A DNA stretch of 64,000 nt. It comes from BM003 sp963699835 (GTDB taxonomy: Bacteria > Pseudomonadota > Gammaproteobacteria > Steroidobacterales > BM003). The position numbers were made by a program, and so were the translations under genes. The notes under the pieces are model-generated. The model had not been told where the DNA came from. It saw nothing but the letters and a program-made list of their open reading frames with translations, and did no database searches. Below, in pieces: positions 9,775-18,553 of this stretch; position 1 is the first letter of the stretch, and each line of letters starts with the position of its first letter. The DNA lies in assembly GCA_963699835.1 (NCBI GenBank), contig CAVOVJ010000003.1, positions 186,001 to 250,000 on the forward strand. Direction: 5' to 3'.

Positions 9775-10673
9775 ATATCTGGGCGCTCGCTCTGGGGCTG
9801 CTGTGTGAGCGTTTCCTCACCCGCCTTCTGCACCTGCGGGAATTGCGCTGGTTTGATCGTTACTTCGACTGGGCGCTCATTCGTATCGCAAAATTCTCGG
9901 GTCCCTCTGCACTCCTTGTTACAGCCCTGTTGTGTGCCATCCTGGTAGTGCCGGTCATCGCGATAGTCGTGATTTTCGGTGACAACCTGCACCATGTCCC
10001 GTATGTGCTTTTCGCCGCGTTCGTGCTGATTTTCTCGCTCGGTCCACGCGACCTCGGTCGCGAGATGGACGAATACATGGCCGCGCTAGAGTCCGGTGAC
10101 TCGGAGCAGATATCGCGACGTGCCAAGGAACTGATGGAGAGCGACGCCGCCACTGATGCGGAGAGCCTTCCGCATATTGAGAAAGCGGTGTTCGTTCAGG
10201 CGAACAACCGTGTGTTCGGAGTCATTTTCTGGTTTCTCGTAGCCGGGCCTGCGGGCGCGTGGTTTTTCCGTGTGGTCGATCTGATGCGCCGACGCGCAAA
10301 ATTTGAATCGAATCGTTTGCGCGATGAGGAAAACGAGACCGTGGCGTTTCTCCATCCCGTGCGCACGCTGCATGGCCTGCTGGCATGGGTTCCCGTGCGA
10401 CTGCTCGCGCTCGGATATGCGCTGGCCGGGAGCTTCGAGGATGCAATCCGTAACTGGCGCGGGTTCGTGCCCGCCGAGCGCGGCCTGTTTTACGACTTCA
10501 ACGACCGTTTGCTGGCGAGTGTCGGTTGTGGCGCGATGGGACAGAGGGAGTCGACGGATGAGCGGGCGCCGCAGTGGCATGCCGTGCGCTCGGCGATGCG
10601 CCTGGTAAACCGCACCCTGTTTGTGTGGCTGATAGCCATCGCATTGATGACGCTATTCGGCCAGGGATTCTAG
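9771..10673 (+). CDS. ampE: AmpE-like inner-membrane protein, regulatory signalling modulator
   Basis: 300-residue integral membrane protein in the ampDE arrangement. Hydrophobic segments lie at about residues 40-80 (LLVTALLCAILVVPVIAIV), 140-165 (VFGVIFWFLVAGPAGAWFF) and the C terminus (LFVWLIAIALMTLFG). The motifs FSLGPRDLG, FVQANNRVFGV and FWFLVAGPAGA are typical of AmpE. The family is linked to beta-lactamase induction but its molecular role is not settled. It starts in the ATGA overlap with ampD and is followed after seven bases by the cobalamin-binding protein gene. Confidence 0.92.
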   Translation: MNIWALALGLLCERFLTRLLHLRELRWFDRYFDWALIRIAKFSGPSALLVTALLCAILVVPVIAIVVIFGDNLHHVPYVLFAAFVLIFSLGPRDLGREMDEYMAALESGDSEQISRRAKELMESDAATDAESLPHIEKAVFVQANNRVFGVIFWFLVAGPAGAWFFRVVDLMRRRAKFESNRLRDEENETVAFLHPVRTLHGLLAWVPVRLLALGYALAGSFEDAIRNWRGFVPAERGLFYDFNDRLLASVGCGAMGQRESTDERAPQWHAVRSAMRLVNRTLFVWLIAIALMTLFGQGF

Positions 10674-10680
10674 CTCGCCG

Positions 10681-11539
10681 GTGCGCCTGGTCTGCGCTTG
10701 GCTGGTTTTCTGTTGCCTGTTTGGGTTCGCCCGGGCGGGCGCGGAGGAGCAGTCGGCGCGCCGTATTGTCAGTCTCGCGCCGCATCTTACCGAACTCGTC
10801 TTCAGCGCCGGCGTCGGGCAGCGACTGGTCGGCGTGGTCTCGTTCAGTGATTATCCGCCCGCGGCGCGCGAACTGCCCCGGATCGGCGATGCGTTCCAGG
10901 TCGACTATGAGGCCATTGTCGGGTTGCGGCCGGACCTGGTGCTCGCCTGGGCAGGCGGTAATCCGGCGCAGGTCATTGAACGATTACGTGGCCTCGGGCT
11001 GAATGTCGAGACGTTCGCGCCGCTGCGGCTGGAAGATATCGCCGCACATCTGCGCCGCATCGGGAAACTGGCAGGGGAGCCGCGTCAGGCCAACGCCGTC
11101 GCCGACGAGTATCTGCAAACGCTGGCCGGTCTGCGAAGCGATTATGCGGCCCGTGACCCGGTTCGAGTCTTCTACCAGATTTCTTTCGAACCGCTGTATA
11201 CCGTCGGTGGCCGCAGTTACATCACCCAGATGATCGAACTATGCGGTGGCCGCAACGTGTTCGCCGGGCTGCGCGAGCTTGCCGCGGTTGTCGGTCTCGA
11301 AGCGGTGCTGGAGCGCGACCCCGAACTCATTGTTGCCGGCCTCGACTCACGGGAGCAGCCTTGCCGGTCAATGGTCGCGATGGCACGACGTGACCGCTGT
11401 TGCAAGCAACAATCTCGCCGTGGTCGACCCGTCTGTGACCGGGCGCGCAAGCCTGCGGCTGGTAGACGGAGCCCGGCAGATTTGCGCTGCGGTGGATGAG
11501 GCGCGTTCGGCCACAGCCTACTCTGCGCCGTCTCGCTGA
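10681..11539 (+). CDS. btuF: BtuF-like periplasmic cobalamin-binding protein, one frameshift
   Basis: Substrate-binding protein of a vitamin B12 ABC importer. A signal peptide is visible from the GTG start (LVCAWLVFCCLFGFARAGA), then RIVSLAPHLTELVFSAGVG and GDAFQVDYEAIVGLRPDLVLAW as in BtuF/FecB-type binding proteins. The frame changes at about 11359-11360: dropping one C gives GLDSREQLAGQWSRWH and continues through LAVVDPSVTGRASLRLVDGARQIC, the normal BtuF end. No BtuC/BtuD genes are next to it, but the cobalamin adenosyltransferase lies immediately beyond, overlapping tail to tail by about 22 bases, so the two may serve one cobalamin salvage function. Confidence 0.85.
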
Positions 11540-12080
11540 CGCTGCCAAAGTACCTCGGCGCCGTGATTCGGTTCGCGCCAGTACACGGGCCGCGACGAAC
11601 AACAGATCGGACAGACGGTTGAGATAGCGCAGCACTTCGGGCCTGACTGCCTCGGTTCGCGCTAGCGTTACGGTGCGGCGCTCAGCTCGACGACAGGTAG
11701 TGCGCGCGAGATGGCAGGCGGCGGCGGCTGTGCCGCCACCCGGAAGTATGAAGTCCTTTAAAGCGGGCAAATCGGCGTTGAGCTGGTCGAGGCTGCTGCT
11801 CGAGCCGGTCGATTTGCGCTGCGGTGATCGATTCGAATCCGGGAATGCACAATTCCCCGCCCAGATCGAACAGGTCATGCTGGATCTCGGTCAGGTAACT
11901 CCGGAGCGGATCGGCAACCGCCGGGACTGCGAGCACCATGCCGATGGTGCAGTTGGTCTCGTCGACACTGCCGTAGGCCTCGACCCTGGCACTGTCCTTG
12001 TCGGTTCTGCTGCCGTCTCCGAGACCGGTGCTGCCGTCGTCGCCGGTACGCGTATAAATCCTGGTTAGTCTGTTACCCAT
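11518..12080 (-). CDS. PduO-type ATP:cob(I)alamin adenosyltransferase, two frameshifts
   Basis: Transfers the adenosyl group of ATP to cob(I)alamin to make coenzyme B12. The N-terminal ATP-binding signature (IYTRTGDDGSTGLGDG with VEAYGSVDETN) is intact. The frame then breaks near 11791 (one extra G on the + strand), after which LDQLNADLPALKDFILPGGG and CRRAERRTVTL follow, and again near 11569, after which NHGAEVLWQRQRDGAE and a TAG stop give the classic family end. With both single-base corrections the protein is a normal size of about 186 aa. Conserved residues on both sides of each break argue for sequence error over decay. Confidence 0.88.
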
Positions 12081-12232
12081 TCAAATCCCCGTTTCCGTGG
12101 TGTCGCGGTGGCCGCAGCGAGTTTGCCCGGTGGCGCTAGTTTAGGGCATGCCCGGTGTTTTCGTCGTAGGGACCGGTGTCGGTTGCAGCCTTGCTACAAT
12201 TACCAACCCGATCTGACAGGCATCGCATCGTT

Positions 12233-12995
12233 ATGGACGATTCAGCATATCTCGATACCGCGCTCGAGGCAGCACGCGCGGCCGCATCGATAATTCGCCA
12301 CTATTATCGCGGTAATTTCGAGGTCCGCTCCAAGTCCGACCGTACGCCCGTAACAGTCGCGGACGTGGAGGCCGAACAGGCGATTCGGGAGATTATTCAG
12401 GCACGATTTCCGGAGCACGGATTCTATGGAGAGGAAACCGGCCAGGAGCGCATGGAATCGGAGTATCTGTGGCTGGTGGACCCGATCGACGGAACCAAGA
12501 GCTTCGTCAGGCAGTACCCCTTTTTTTCCACGCAGATTGCACTGATGCACCGGGGGAGACTGATTCTCGGTGTCTCCAGCGCGCCAGCGTTCGACGAAAT
12601 CGCGTTCGCCCGGGCCGGCCACGGCGCATGGCTCGACGACCAGCCACTTCGGGTCAGCACGATTTCCGATTTGCGCGATGCCACGCTTTCAACCGGAAAC
12701 ATCCAGAGCCTCGCCGCCAGTGACCGTTGGGTCAAACTCGGTGAACTCATCAGCGCCGTCGGCCGGATTCGCGGCTACGGTGATTTCTACCACTATCATC
12801 TGCTCGCGTCCGGGAAAATCGACCTGGTCATCGAATCCGACGTCAATATCCTCGACATCGCGGCACTGTACGTGATCGTTACGGAAGCCGGGGGCACTTT
12901 TACCGATCTCGATGGCGCGCCGCTCAGTCTGGATACACGATCCGTGCTGGCGACGAACGGGCGCTTGCTGCCAAAAGTCAGGTGGCCTGTTGTGA
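12233..12995 (+). CDS. HisN/inositol-monophosphatase family phosphatase (reads into PhzF gene as given)
   Basis: Magnesium-dependent phosphatase, probably histidinol-phosphatase or inositol-phosphatase. Metal-site motifs are present: GEETG, WLVDPIDGTKSF and the later NILDIAALYVIVTEAGG (usual form WD-x-AA, here LDIAA). In the sequence as given the frame runs on into the PhzF-like gene, making a 513-residue fusion. However, one A less in the AAAA at 12973-12976 gives the ending PKSGGLL and a TGA at 12993-12995 that overlaps a GTG start as GTGA. I therefore annotate two coupled genes; a real fusion cannot be excluded. Confidence 0.82.
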
Positions 12996-13771
12996 AGCTT
13001 CCCCTCTACCAGATCGACGCGTTTTCCGCGCAACTATTCAGCGGCAATCCGGCTGCTGTTTGCCCGCTGCCTGAATGGCTCGATGACGAGGTCATGCAAG
13101 CCATCGCGGCGGAAAACAATTTGTCCGAGACCGCATTCCTGGTGGCCGAGGGGGATGCCTACCAGTTGCGCTGGTTTACGCCGGCTGCGGAGGTCGATCT
13201 GTGCGGGCATGCCACACTTGCTGCGGCTGCGGTGGTCACGCGGGTCCTGGAACCGGACCGCGACATGGTGACTTTCAGGTCTCGTGGCGGGGACCTGACG
13301 GTGAGTACCGATGGCGAATTGCTGGTGATGGATTTCCCGGCGCGACCGGGCGCAACGGTCGATGCACCCTCAGCATTGCTGATGGGCCTCGGTGCGGTGC
13401 CGCGCCAGGTTCTCGTGGCCGACTACTATCTCGCGGTCTTTGACAGTAGCGAAGAGGTGGTGGCCCTGACGCCGGATTTTCACCGACTCGAAACCCTCGA
13501 TCGAATCGGCGTTATTGTCTCCGCGCCGGGAACCGACGTCGATTTCGTATCGCGGTTTTTTGCGCCAGGCGTGGGTGTTCCGGAGGATCCGGTTACCGGT
13601 TCCGCGCACTGTACGCTCACGCCGTACTGGTCAGCGCGCCTGGGTAAGAAGATATTGCGGGCACGACAGATGTCACGACGCGGCGGCGAGCTTTTCTGCG
13701 AGGATCGTGGCGAGCGCGTCACCATCGCCGGCCATGCCGTGCTCTACCTGGAGGGAGAGATTTACCTGTAG
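12992..13771 (+). CDS. PhzF family isomerase-like protein
   Basis: 259-residue protein with the two-lobed diaminopimelate-epimerase-like fold of PhzF/YddE proteins. Family motifs: QIDAFSAQLFSGNPAAVC at the N terminus, ENNLSETAFL (with the catalytic Glu region), RWFTPAAEVDLCGHATLAAA, and DPVTGSAHCTL near the C terminus. The natural substrate of most family members is unknown. The first residue is taken as GTG 12992, where the homology begins (KLPLYQIDAF). It is coupled to, or fused with, the upstream phosphatase. Confidence 0.88.
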   Translation: MKLPLYQIDAFSAQLFSGNPAAVCPLPEWLDDEVMQAIAAENNLSETAFLVAEGDAYQLRWFTPAAEVDLCGHATLAAAAVVTRVLEPDRDMVTFRSRGGDLTVSTDGELLVMDFPARPGATVDAPSALLMGLGAVPRQVLVADYYLAVFDSSEEVVALTPDFHRLETLDRIGVIVSAPGTDVDFVSRFFAPGVGVPEDPVTGSAHCTLTPYWSARLGKKILRARQMSRRGGELFCEDRGERVTIAGHAVLYLEGEIYL

Positions 13772-13812
13772 CTGGGATTTGCCGCAAGCGTCGCACCCGA
13801 GACGCGATTAGT

Positions 13813-14598
13813 TCAGCGTTGCAGGCGGATTTCGCTCGCGGTGGTCGGTCCTATCACGACCTCTTTCAACGAACCGGGCATTTGCGCTTCCTGCCCGTTG
13901 AGCGGGACGCGTCCGGCCATGATTTCAGCGCGTTTTTGCGGTAACAGCGGTTGCGCGTCCGGATTTGCATAGCCCTCCGGGAATACCGGCATCAGCGTTT
14001 GCGGATCGTATTTGTCTGTGGCGCCGAGCGTGTGGAGCAGTTCGTGGGCGATGACGATGTTATTGCCCGGGCCGGCGCGGCGATCGGCGAACAAATGGGC
14101 AATACCGAGAAGACCGCTTTGCAACCCCACCGAGTGCGGCAGTGCCGTGTTCGCGCCGGGATCGTGATAGACCAGGAATATGCGGATGTCGGGGGCTGGT
14201 CCGGATTGCGACCGCCCTGCGTGCCATGCCCACAAGCGCAACTTCAGGCTCCAGTAGGCATTGGCAAGCGCCGAATGCTGCTGCGGTCGCGGCGGCGGCG
14301 GGGTTTCCACGACCTGTCCGAGATGGACCTTCACTGTCTTCTCAAGGGCCACGTCGTAGCGTTGCGCCTCGGCCTGGAGAAAGTTCTCGATATCGCTGAA
14401 ATCCGTGTTCGACAGCGAGTCGATGAACGTGTCCATCATCGAACCTGGCGGCGCGGAGACCGGATACAACGCGAGCCACAAGGTGTCGTTCCAGTCGGTT
14501 GAACGGGCTCGAGCCAGTAACGTGCCGGTGGCCACCATCGCCAGCAGATACAGCAGCAACGCTATGCGGAGACCTTTGAACAGGTTGCCTTTTGCCAT
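13813..14598 (-). CDS. Membrane-anchored putative zinc metalloprotease with HExxHxxGxxD motif
   Basis: 261 residues with one N-terminal hydrophobic anchor (about residues 10-30) and the rest predicted outside the cytoplasm. The key feature is HELLHTLGATDKYD near residue 185, which fits the metzincin pattern HExxHxxGxx(H/D) with Asp as third zinc ligand. No signal-peptide cleavage site is obvious. The middle part has a proline-rich stretch (VVETPPPPRPQQ). I do not recognise a named family member; function is inferred only from the zinc motif. Its gene ends convergently with the PhzF-like gene 42 bases away. Confidence 0.7.
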   Translation of the reverse strand: MAKGNLFKGLRIALLLYLLAMVATGTLLARARSTDWNDTLWLALYPVSAPPGSMMDTFIDSLSNTDFSDIENFLQAEAQRYDVALEKTVKVHLGQVVETPPPPRPQQHSALANAYWSLKLRLWAWHAGRSQSGPAPDIRIFLVYHDPGANTALPHSVGLQSGLLGIAHLFADRRAGPGNNIVIAHELLHTLGATDKYDPQTLMPVFPEGYANPDAQPLLPQKRAEIMAGRVPLNGQEAQMPGSLKEVVIGPTTASEIRLQR

Positions 14599-14624
14599 CG
14601 TGGTCGGTTTCGTCGGGGCGCGCC

Positions 14625-14831
14625 TCAGTCAGCCCGGTCCGCCTGGACCGAACATAGACGGTCTGCCCCGGTCTGAATTGTCAGTTCGATCGGACGACAG
14701 CATACATGACAGTCTTCTATGTACTGTTGCTGGTCGCAACTCGGATCGACCAGAACTGTGATGGATTCCCAGCAATACGGACACTGGACCTCTGCCTCCA
14801 ATAGTTCTCCCGGATGGTTAGCCCCAGTCAT
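14625..14831 (-). CDS. CPXCG-motif cysteine-rich small protein
   Basis: About 68-residue protein with two cysteine pairs (QCPYCWESITVLVD and DCHVCCRPIEL) matching the small CPXCG-motif family, thought to bind zinc. The ATG at 14831 overlaps the stop of the upstream lipoprotein gene by ATGA, which decides the start over longer alternatives. Role unknown. It is the last gene of a three-gene operon joined by four-base overlaps. Confidence 0.85.
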   Translation of the reverse strand: MTGANHPGELLEAEVQCPYCWESITVLVDPSCDQQQYIEDCHVCCRPIELTIQTGADRLCSVQADRAD

Positions 14832-16027
14832 CGCATTGCCTGCCCCTTGCGTCCGGCGTCCGCGCAAAGCGGGTGCAGACAGTGTGAACCGCTTTCAGTT
14901 GTAAAAGACCGGTCAATGCCGCGGCGCTCGGCGGTCTGCAACGATGCCCATTCGCGATCACGACTGAAAACGCGGCTTTCACCTTCGAGTGGAATCCAGA
15001 ATTCGGTGGTTTCAGCGGATGCCGCAGCCAGCGCGCGTTGCAGGTCGGCGACTCCCTGGTCCTGGCCATCGTCGCCGAGGGCGAAGGTGCCGAAGTGGAT
15101 TGCCATGCCATATCGTGCGCCGAGTTGATCGTGTGCCTGGACTGCCTCTGCCGGGTCGATATGCTGGGGTTCCATGAACCAGCGTGGCAGGTAGGCCCCG
15201 ATGGGTAGTAGCGCAAGATCGGGCGCGCCCAGCCTTTGCCGTATTTCTGCGAAGTGCTCCCCCATGCCGGTGTCGCCGGCGAAAAAAACCGACGCCTCCG
15301 GCTGGGTCAGATAATAGCCAGCCCAAAGCGCGCGATTGGTATCGAAAAGGCCGCGCCTTGACCAGTGCTTTGCCGGCACCGCATGAACGGTTACCTCGCC
15401 GACGCTGAGGTGCTGCCACCAGTCCAGTTCGACGATCTTGTCGATACCGGCCTGCCGCAGGTAGGCGGCATTGCCGAGGGGGACGACAAACACCGGTGCA
15501 TGGGCGCTGGCCAGCCGCGCAAGTGTAGGCAGGTCCATGTGGTCAAAGTGGTTGTGACTCACGAGCACCGCATCGATCGGGGGCAGATCGGCAAACGCGA
15601 TCCCCGCTCCGGTGAAGCGTTTTGGTCCCGCCCAGGCGAGGGGACTGGCCCGCTCCGACCAGATTGGATCGGTCAGAATATTCACTCCGCCGGTCTGGAT
15701 AAGCACAGTCGCGTGATTCACGAATGTGCTGCGAATCGTGGTGCCGTCGACACGTTGCGGCGGCGCTTCGGCGTTGCCAGCGGCTTTGCGAAACTGCCAC
15801 TGACCGGGCTCGCGCGTCATTTGCCATCGCAGCAGGTCGGTCACGGATTTCACCACGGGTGTGGGATTATGAAAACGTGTCCCGTCGAAATTTGCCGACG
15901 CCGGCCCTTCGAAACGAGGCGTCCGCGCGGCGCAGCTTGCCAGCGCCACGATGATTACAACAAATATAACCACCAGGCGTGTCAGCCATCGCGGCAGCCC
16001 GGACCCGGACGACGCCGGCGCCATCAC
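14828..16027 (-). CDS. Metallo-beta-lactamase fold hydrolase, NAPE-PLD/UlaG-like lipoprotein
   Basis: 399 residues. The N terminus is a lipoprotein signal ending ALASC, so the enzyme would be anchored on the outer side of the inner membrane or at the outer membrane. The metal-binding motif is VSHNHFDHMD, with further metal/His residues in VHAVPAKHWSRRG, FFAGDTGMGEHF and the late MAIHFGTFALGDD. This pattern resembles N-acyl-phosphatidylethanolamine phospholipase D-like proteins, so a lipid phosphodiester substrate is possible but unproven. Start and stop each overlap a neighbouring gene by four bases. Confidence 0.88.
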   Translation of the reverse strand: MMAPASSGSGLPRWLTRLVVIFVVIIVALASCAARTPRFEGPASANFDGTRFHNPTPVVKSVTDLLRWQMTREPGQWQFRKAAGNAEAPPQRVDGTTIRSTFVNHATVLIQTGGVNILTDPIWSERASPLAWAGPKRFTGAGIAFADLPPIDAVLVSHNHFDHMDLPTLARLASAHAPVFVVPLGNAAYLRQAGIDKIVELDWWQHLSVGEVTVHAVPAKHWSRRGLFDTNRALWAGYYLTQPEASVFFAGDTGMGEHFAEIRQRLGAPDLALLPIGAYLPRWFMEPQHIDPAEAVQAHDQLGARYGMAIHFGTFALGDDGQDQGVADLQRALAAASAETTEFWIPLEGESRVFSRDREWASLQTAERRGIDRSFTTESGSHCLHPLCADAGRKGQAMR

Positions 16028-16680
16028 GGATTCTCGGTCGGGTAGATTACCGCGACCCGGCCGGCAGGATCGTCGAGGGCATCCAGGGTCACTTGCGCGA
16101 CACGGTTCACGTCGACAGGACGGTACCTGCGCAGGCCACCGACGAGCAGCGGGCTGAGCGCGATGGCGACAGGTGTACTCAGCGCCTCGCCGGCGCGGAA
16201 CTCGCGGCGTCGCCCCAGTAGCAGCGATGGCCGGATGATTGCAAGGTGTGCAAATCCCATATTTTTCAGCCCTTCCTCCATCTCGCCTTTGACCCGGTTG
16301 TAGAAAATGGCCGATCCGCTGGCCGCCCCCAATGCCGAAACCACGGCGAGACGGTTGCAGCCGTTGCGTTGGGCGAGCGCCGCGAAGGCAAGCGGATAGT
16401 CCCGGTCAACCGTCGCAAAGGCCTCCCGGGAACCGGCTGTGCGCATGGTCGTTCCGAGACAACAGAAGGCATCGGTTATTTGCGTACCCAACGGGTATTC
16501 GCCAAGTTCGTCGAAACGGACGATGTGCTCGTGCAGTTTGGAATGCCTTACCGCCGTCGTCTTTCGCACGAGTGAGTGAACTGTCGCGTATTTTTCATCG
16601 CTGAGTAGCAGGTCAAGCAGCGCTGTGCCCACCAGGCCGCTTGCTCCGGCCAGTAGTGCGCTGCGTTTCGTGTCATTCAC
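16024..16680 (-). CDS. NAD(P)-binding oxidoreductase, HTATIP2/YwnB-like
   Basis: 218-residue Rossmann-fold protein beginning with a nucleotide-binding motif (ALLAGASGLVGTALL), then DAFCCLGTTMRTAG and the active region FYNRVKGEMEEGL with the YxxxK pair of short-chain enzymes. Members of this atypical SDR group often act on quinones or lack a known substrate. First gene of the operon with the lipoprotein hydrolase and CPXCG protein. Confidence 0.85.
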   Translation of the reverse strand: MNDTKRSALLAGASGLVGTALLDLLLSDEKYATVHSLVRKTTAVRHSKLHEHIVRFDELGEYPLGTQITDAFCCLGTTMRTAGSREAFATVDRDYPLAFAALAQRNGCNRLAVVSALGAASGSAIFYNRVKGEMEEGLKNMGFAHLAIIRPSLLLGRRREFRAGEALSTPVAIALSPLLVGGLRRYRPVDVNRVAQVTLDALDDPAGRVAVIYPTENP

Positions 16681-16868
16681 CCTGGTTCTCCGTCAATCCG
16701 CGCGCACCAAATTCGATCCGGCTGAACGCCTGTTATCACCGGCTGACCTGGAGCGGGCGTGGAGCGGTTTCAGTATGCTCAAACCATCGTGCGCGGCGCT
16801 ATGTGCCGGCGATCGCGGCGTCGCCGCCAGCGAATGACAGTTGGCTCGGGTGTGGCAGATGAAGTTCA

Positions 16869-18398
16869 CTAACTCACAAGCCGCTGACTGCCAGCGCGAC
16901 GCGGATCCGCGCCGGTGGCGAACCCGCGCCCGGGGTGCCAGCTTGCGGCGGCGACGCCACCGAAGAACATCGAAAGTTCTTCGAATTCGCGCATCGGAAT
17001 ATCGACTTCGCTTGTCGCTATTCCCGGTTCGCACGCGAGGCGGAATCGATCCTCAACAAACTCCGCATGGACCCGCGGGTGATCGACCGCTTGCTGTAAA
17101 TCCATCCCGAGATGAAGATGGTTGACGAGGAACTGTGCCAGTGCAGACGTTATACGGTCCGCGCCCGGGGAGCCGACCGCAAGCGTCGTGCCGTCATGCC
17201 GCCGTGCCACCGTTGGCGCCATGTTGGAAGGCAATATGGTTCCGGGTGGTCCCGCCTCGAAACCGCGCCGGTTCAGTTCGAGTTCGCCGAGGCTGTTGTT
17301 CAGCCACAGACCGGTGCCCGGCGGCATGACTCCTGCGCCGTAACCGGACGACATCGTGATCGCACAGCCTAGTCCGCCGTTGTCGACCGCCGATGTATGA
17401 ACGGTCGAAGCCGAGCCGCGCCAGCCCTGGAGAAAATCGCCTTTGACGCAGTCGGTCAGCATGCGCTCCACATCGGCGGCAAGCGAATGACTCCAGTCGA
17501 GGTGCTCCCGCCGATAGCCGAGCACCGCTGCCTGGATCTGCGCGAGCGCCGCGATCTGGGCCGGGCCCCAGGCCGAGAATTCGAGCCGCCGGAGTTCTAT
17601 CAGCATGGCAGCAAGTGTCGCGCCGCCGATAGCCGGGGGCGGGTTGAGGGCAATCTCCCAGTCATCGAGGTCGACGACCAGGCTGGGGCGGACGAGCGGC
17701 TCGCAACGAACCATGTCTTCAAGAGTAAGCAATCCGCCGTTTGCCTGGACGTAGTTGACCATGGCCTGGCCAAGTGTCCCGGTATAGAAAGACTCTGGTC
17801 CCTCGTCGGCGAGGATCTGCAGGCTGTCGGCAAGATGCGGCACAATGACCGGCTCACCTGGCGTTTTCAGCCGCCCGTCACTGTGAAATAGCGCTTTACG
17901 GCTGTCCGGATCGATTCCGAATATCGACTCGCCCGAATATTTGAGATATCCGTGTGAGGCCGCGGAAAGCGGGAATCCGTCGCGCACTGCATCCAGCGCC
18001 GGTCCGACCAGCGAATTCCAGGGGAGGCGCCCGTATTCGCGCGATGCATGTGCGAGTGCCGCGATTCCCGCCGGGGTGGCGACACTGCCGGCTCCGGTCA
18101 GCGTTTCGACGCCACCGCCATATTCGAGTACTACGCGTCGGCATGCGCTGGCGGGGTCGTTGAACTCCGAACCATGACCCGGCATCGAGACGTTGCCGTC
18201 TATGGTTAGCGGATCGCTTTCCGGCACCCAGATGGTCAGGTATCCGCCGGAGGTCAGCGCGCAAACGCCCGGTTCGGTGGCCATCGAGACGAGAACCGAC
18301 GCGATCGCCACATCGATTGCGTTGCCTCCCTGGCCCACGATCTCGACGGCTGCCTCTGCCGCCAGTGGCGTGCTGCAGACGACTGCGGTGGAGCTCAT
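16869..18398 (-). CDS. Gamma-glutamyltransferase family protein (Ntn hydrolase)
   Basis: About 509 residues from ATG 18398, which has AAGGA seven bases upstream; the longer in-frame extension to 18506 looks non-coding. The family pattern is clear: STPLAAEAAVEIVGQGGNAIDVAIA at the N terminus, VATPAGIAALAHASREYGRL, and the autoprocessing site at STVHTSAVDNGG, where the Thr becomes the N-terminal nucleophile, followed by GLWLNNSLGE and GSPGADRITSA. No export signal is apparent, so it may be a cytoplasmic family member and not the classical periplasmic GGT. Divergent from the hydrolase gene. Confidence 0.88.
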   Translation of the reverse strand: MSSTAVVCSTPLAAEAAVEIVGQGGNAIDVAIASVLVSMATEPGVCALTSGGYLTIWVPESDPLTIDGNVSMPGHGSEFNDPASACRRVVLEYGGGVETLTGAGSVATPAGIAALAHASREYGRLPWNSLVGPALDAVRDGFPLSAASHGYLKYSGESIFGIDPDSRKALFHSDGRLKTPGEPVIVPHLADSLQILADEGPESFYTGTLGQAMVNYVQANGGLLTLEDMVRCEPLVRPSLVVDLDDWEIALNPPPAIGGATLAAMLIELRRLEFSAWGPAQIAALAQIQAAVLGYRREHLDWSHSLAADVERMLTDCVKGDFLQGWRGSASTVHTSAVDNGGLGCAITMSSGYGAGVMPPGTGLWLNNSLGELELNRRGFEAGPPGTILPSNMAPTVARRHDGTTLAVGSPGADRITSALAQFLVNHLHLGMDLQQAVDHPRVHAEFVEDRFRLACEPGIATSEVDIPMREFEELSMFFGGVAAASWHPGRGFATGADPRRAGSQRLVS

Positions 18399-18553
18399 TT
18401 CGGTCCTTAAAAAGTTGTTGGCTTCAAGGTCATGGTAGCTATCATGGAGGCGGCATAATATCAGAGCGCCCGAAACACGAGGATCGTGAACTGTGAAGCA
18501 CGTCATTGCGGGTTTTGCTCAGATGGGGCATCTGGAAAGCGGGAGGATCGAGA

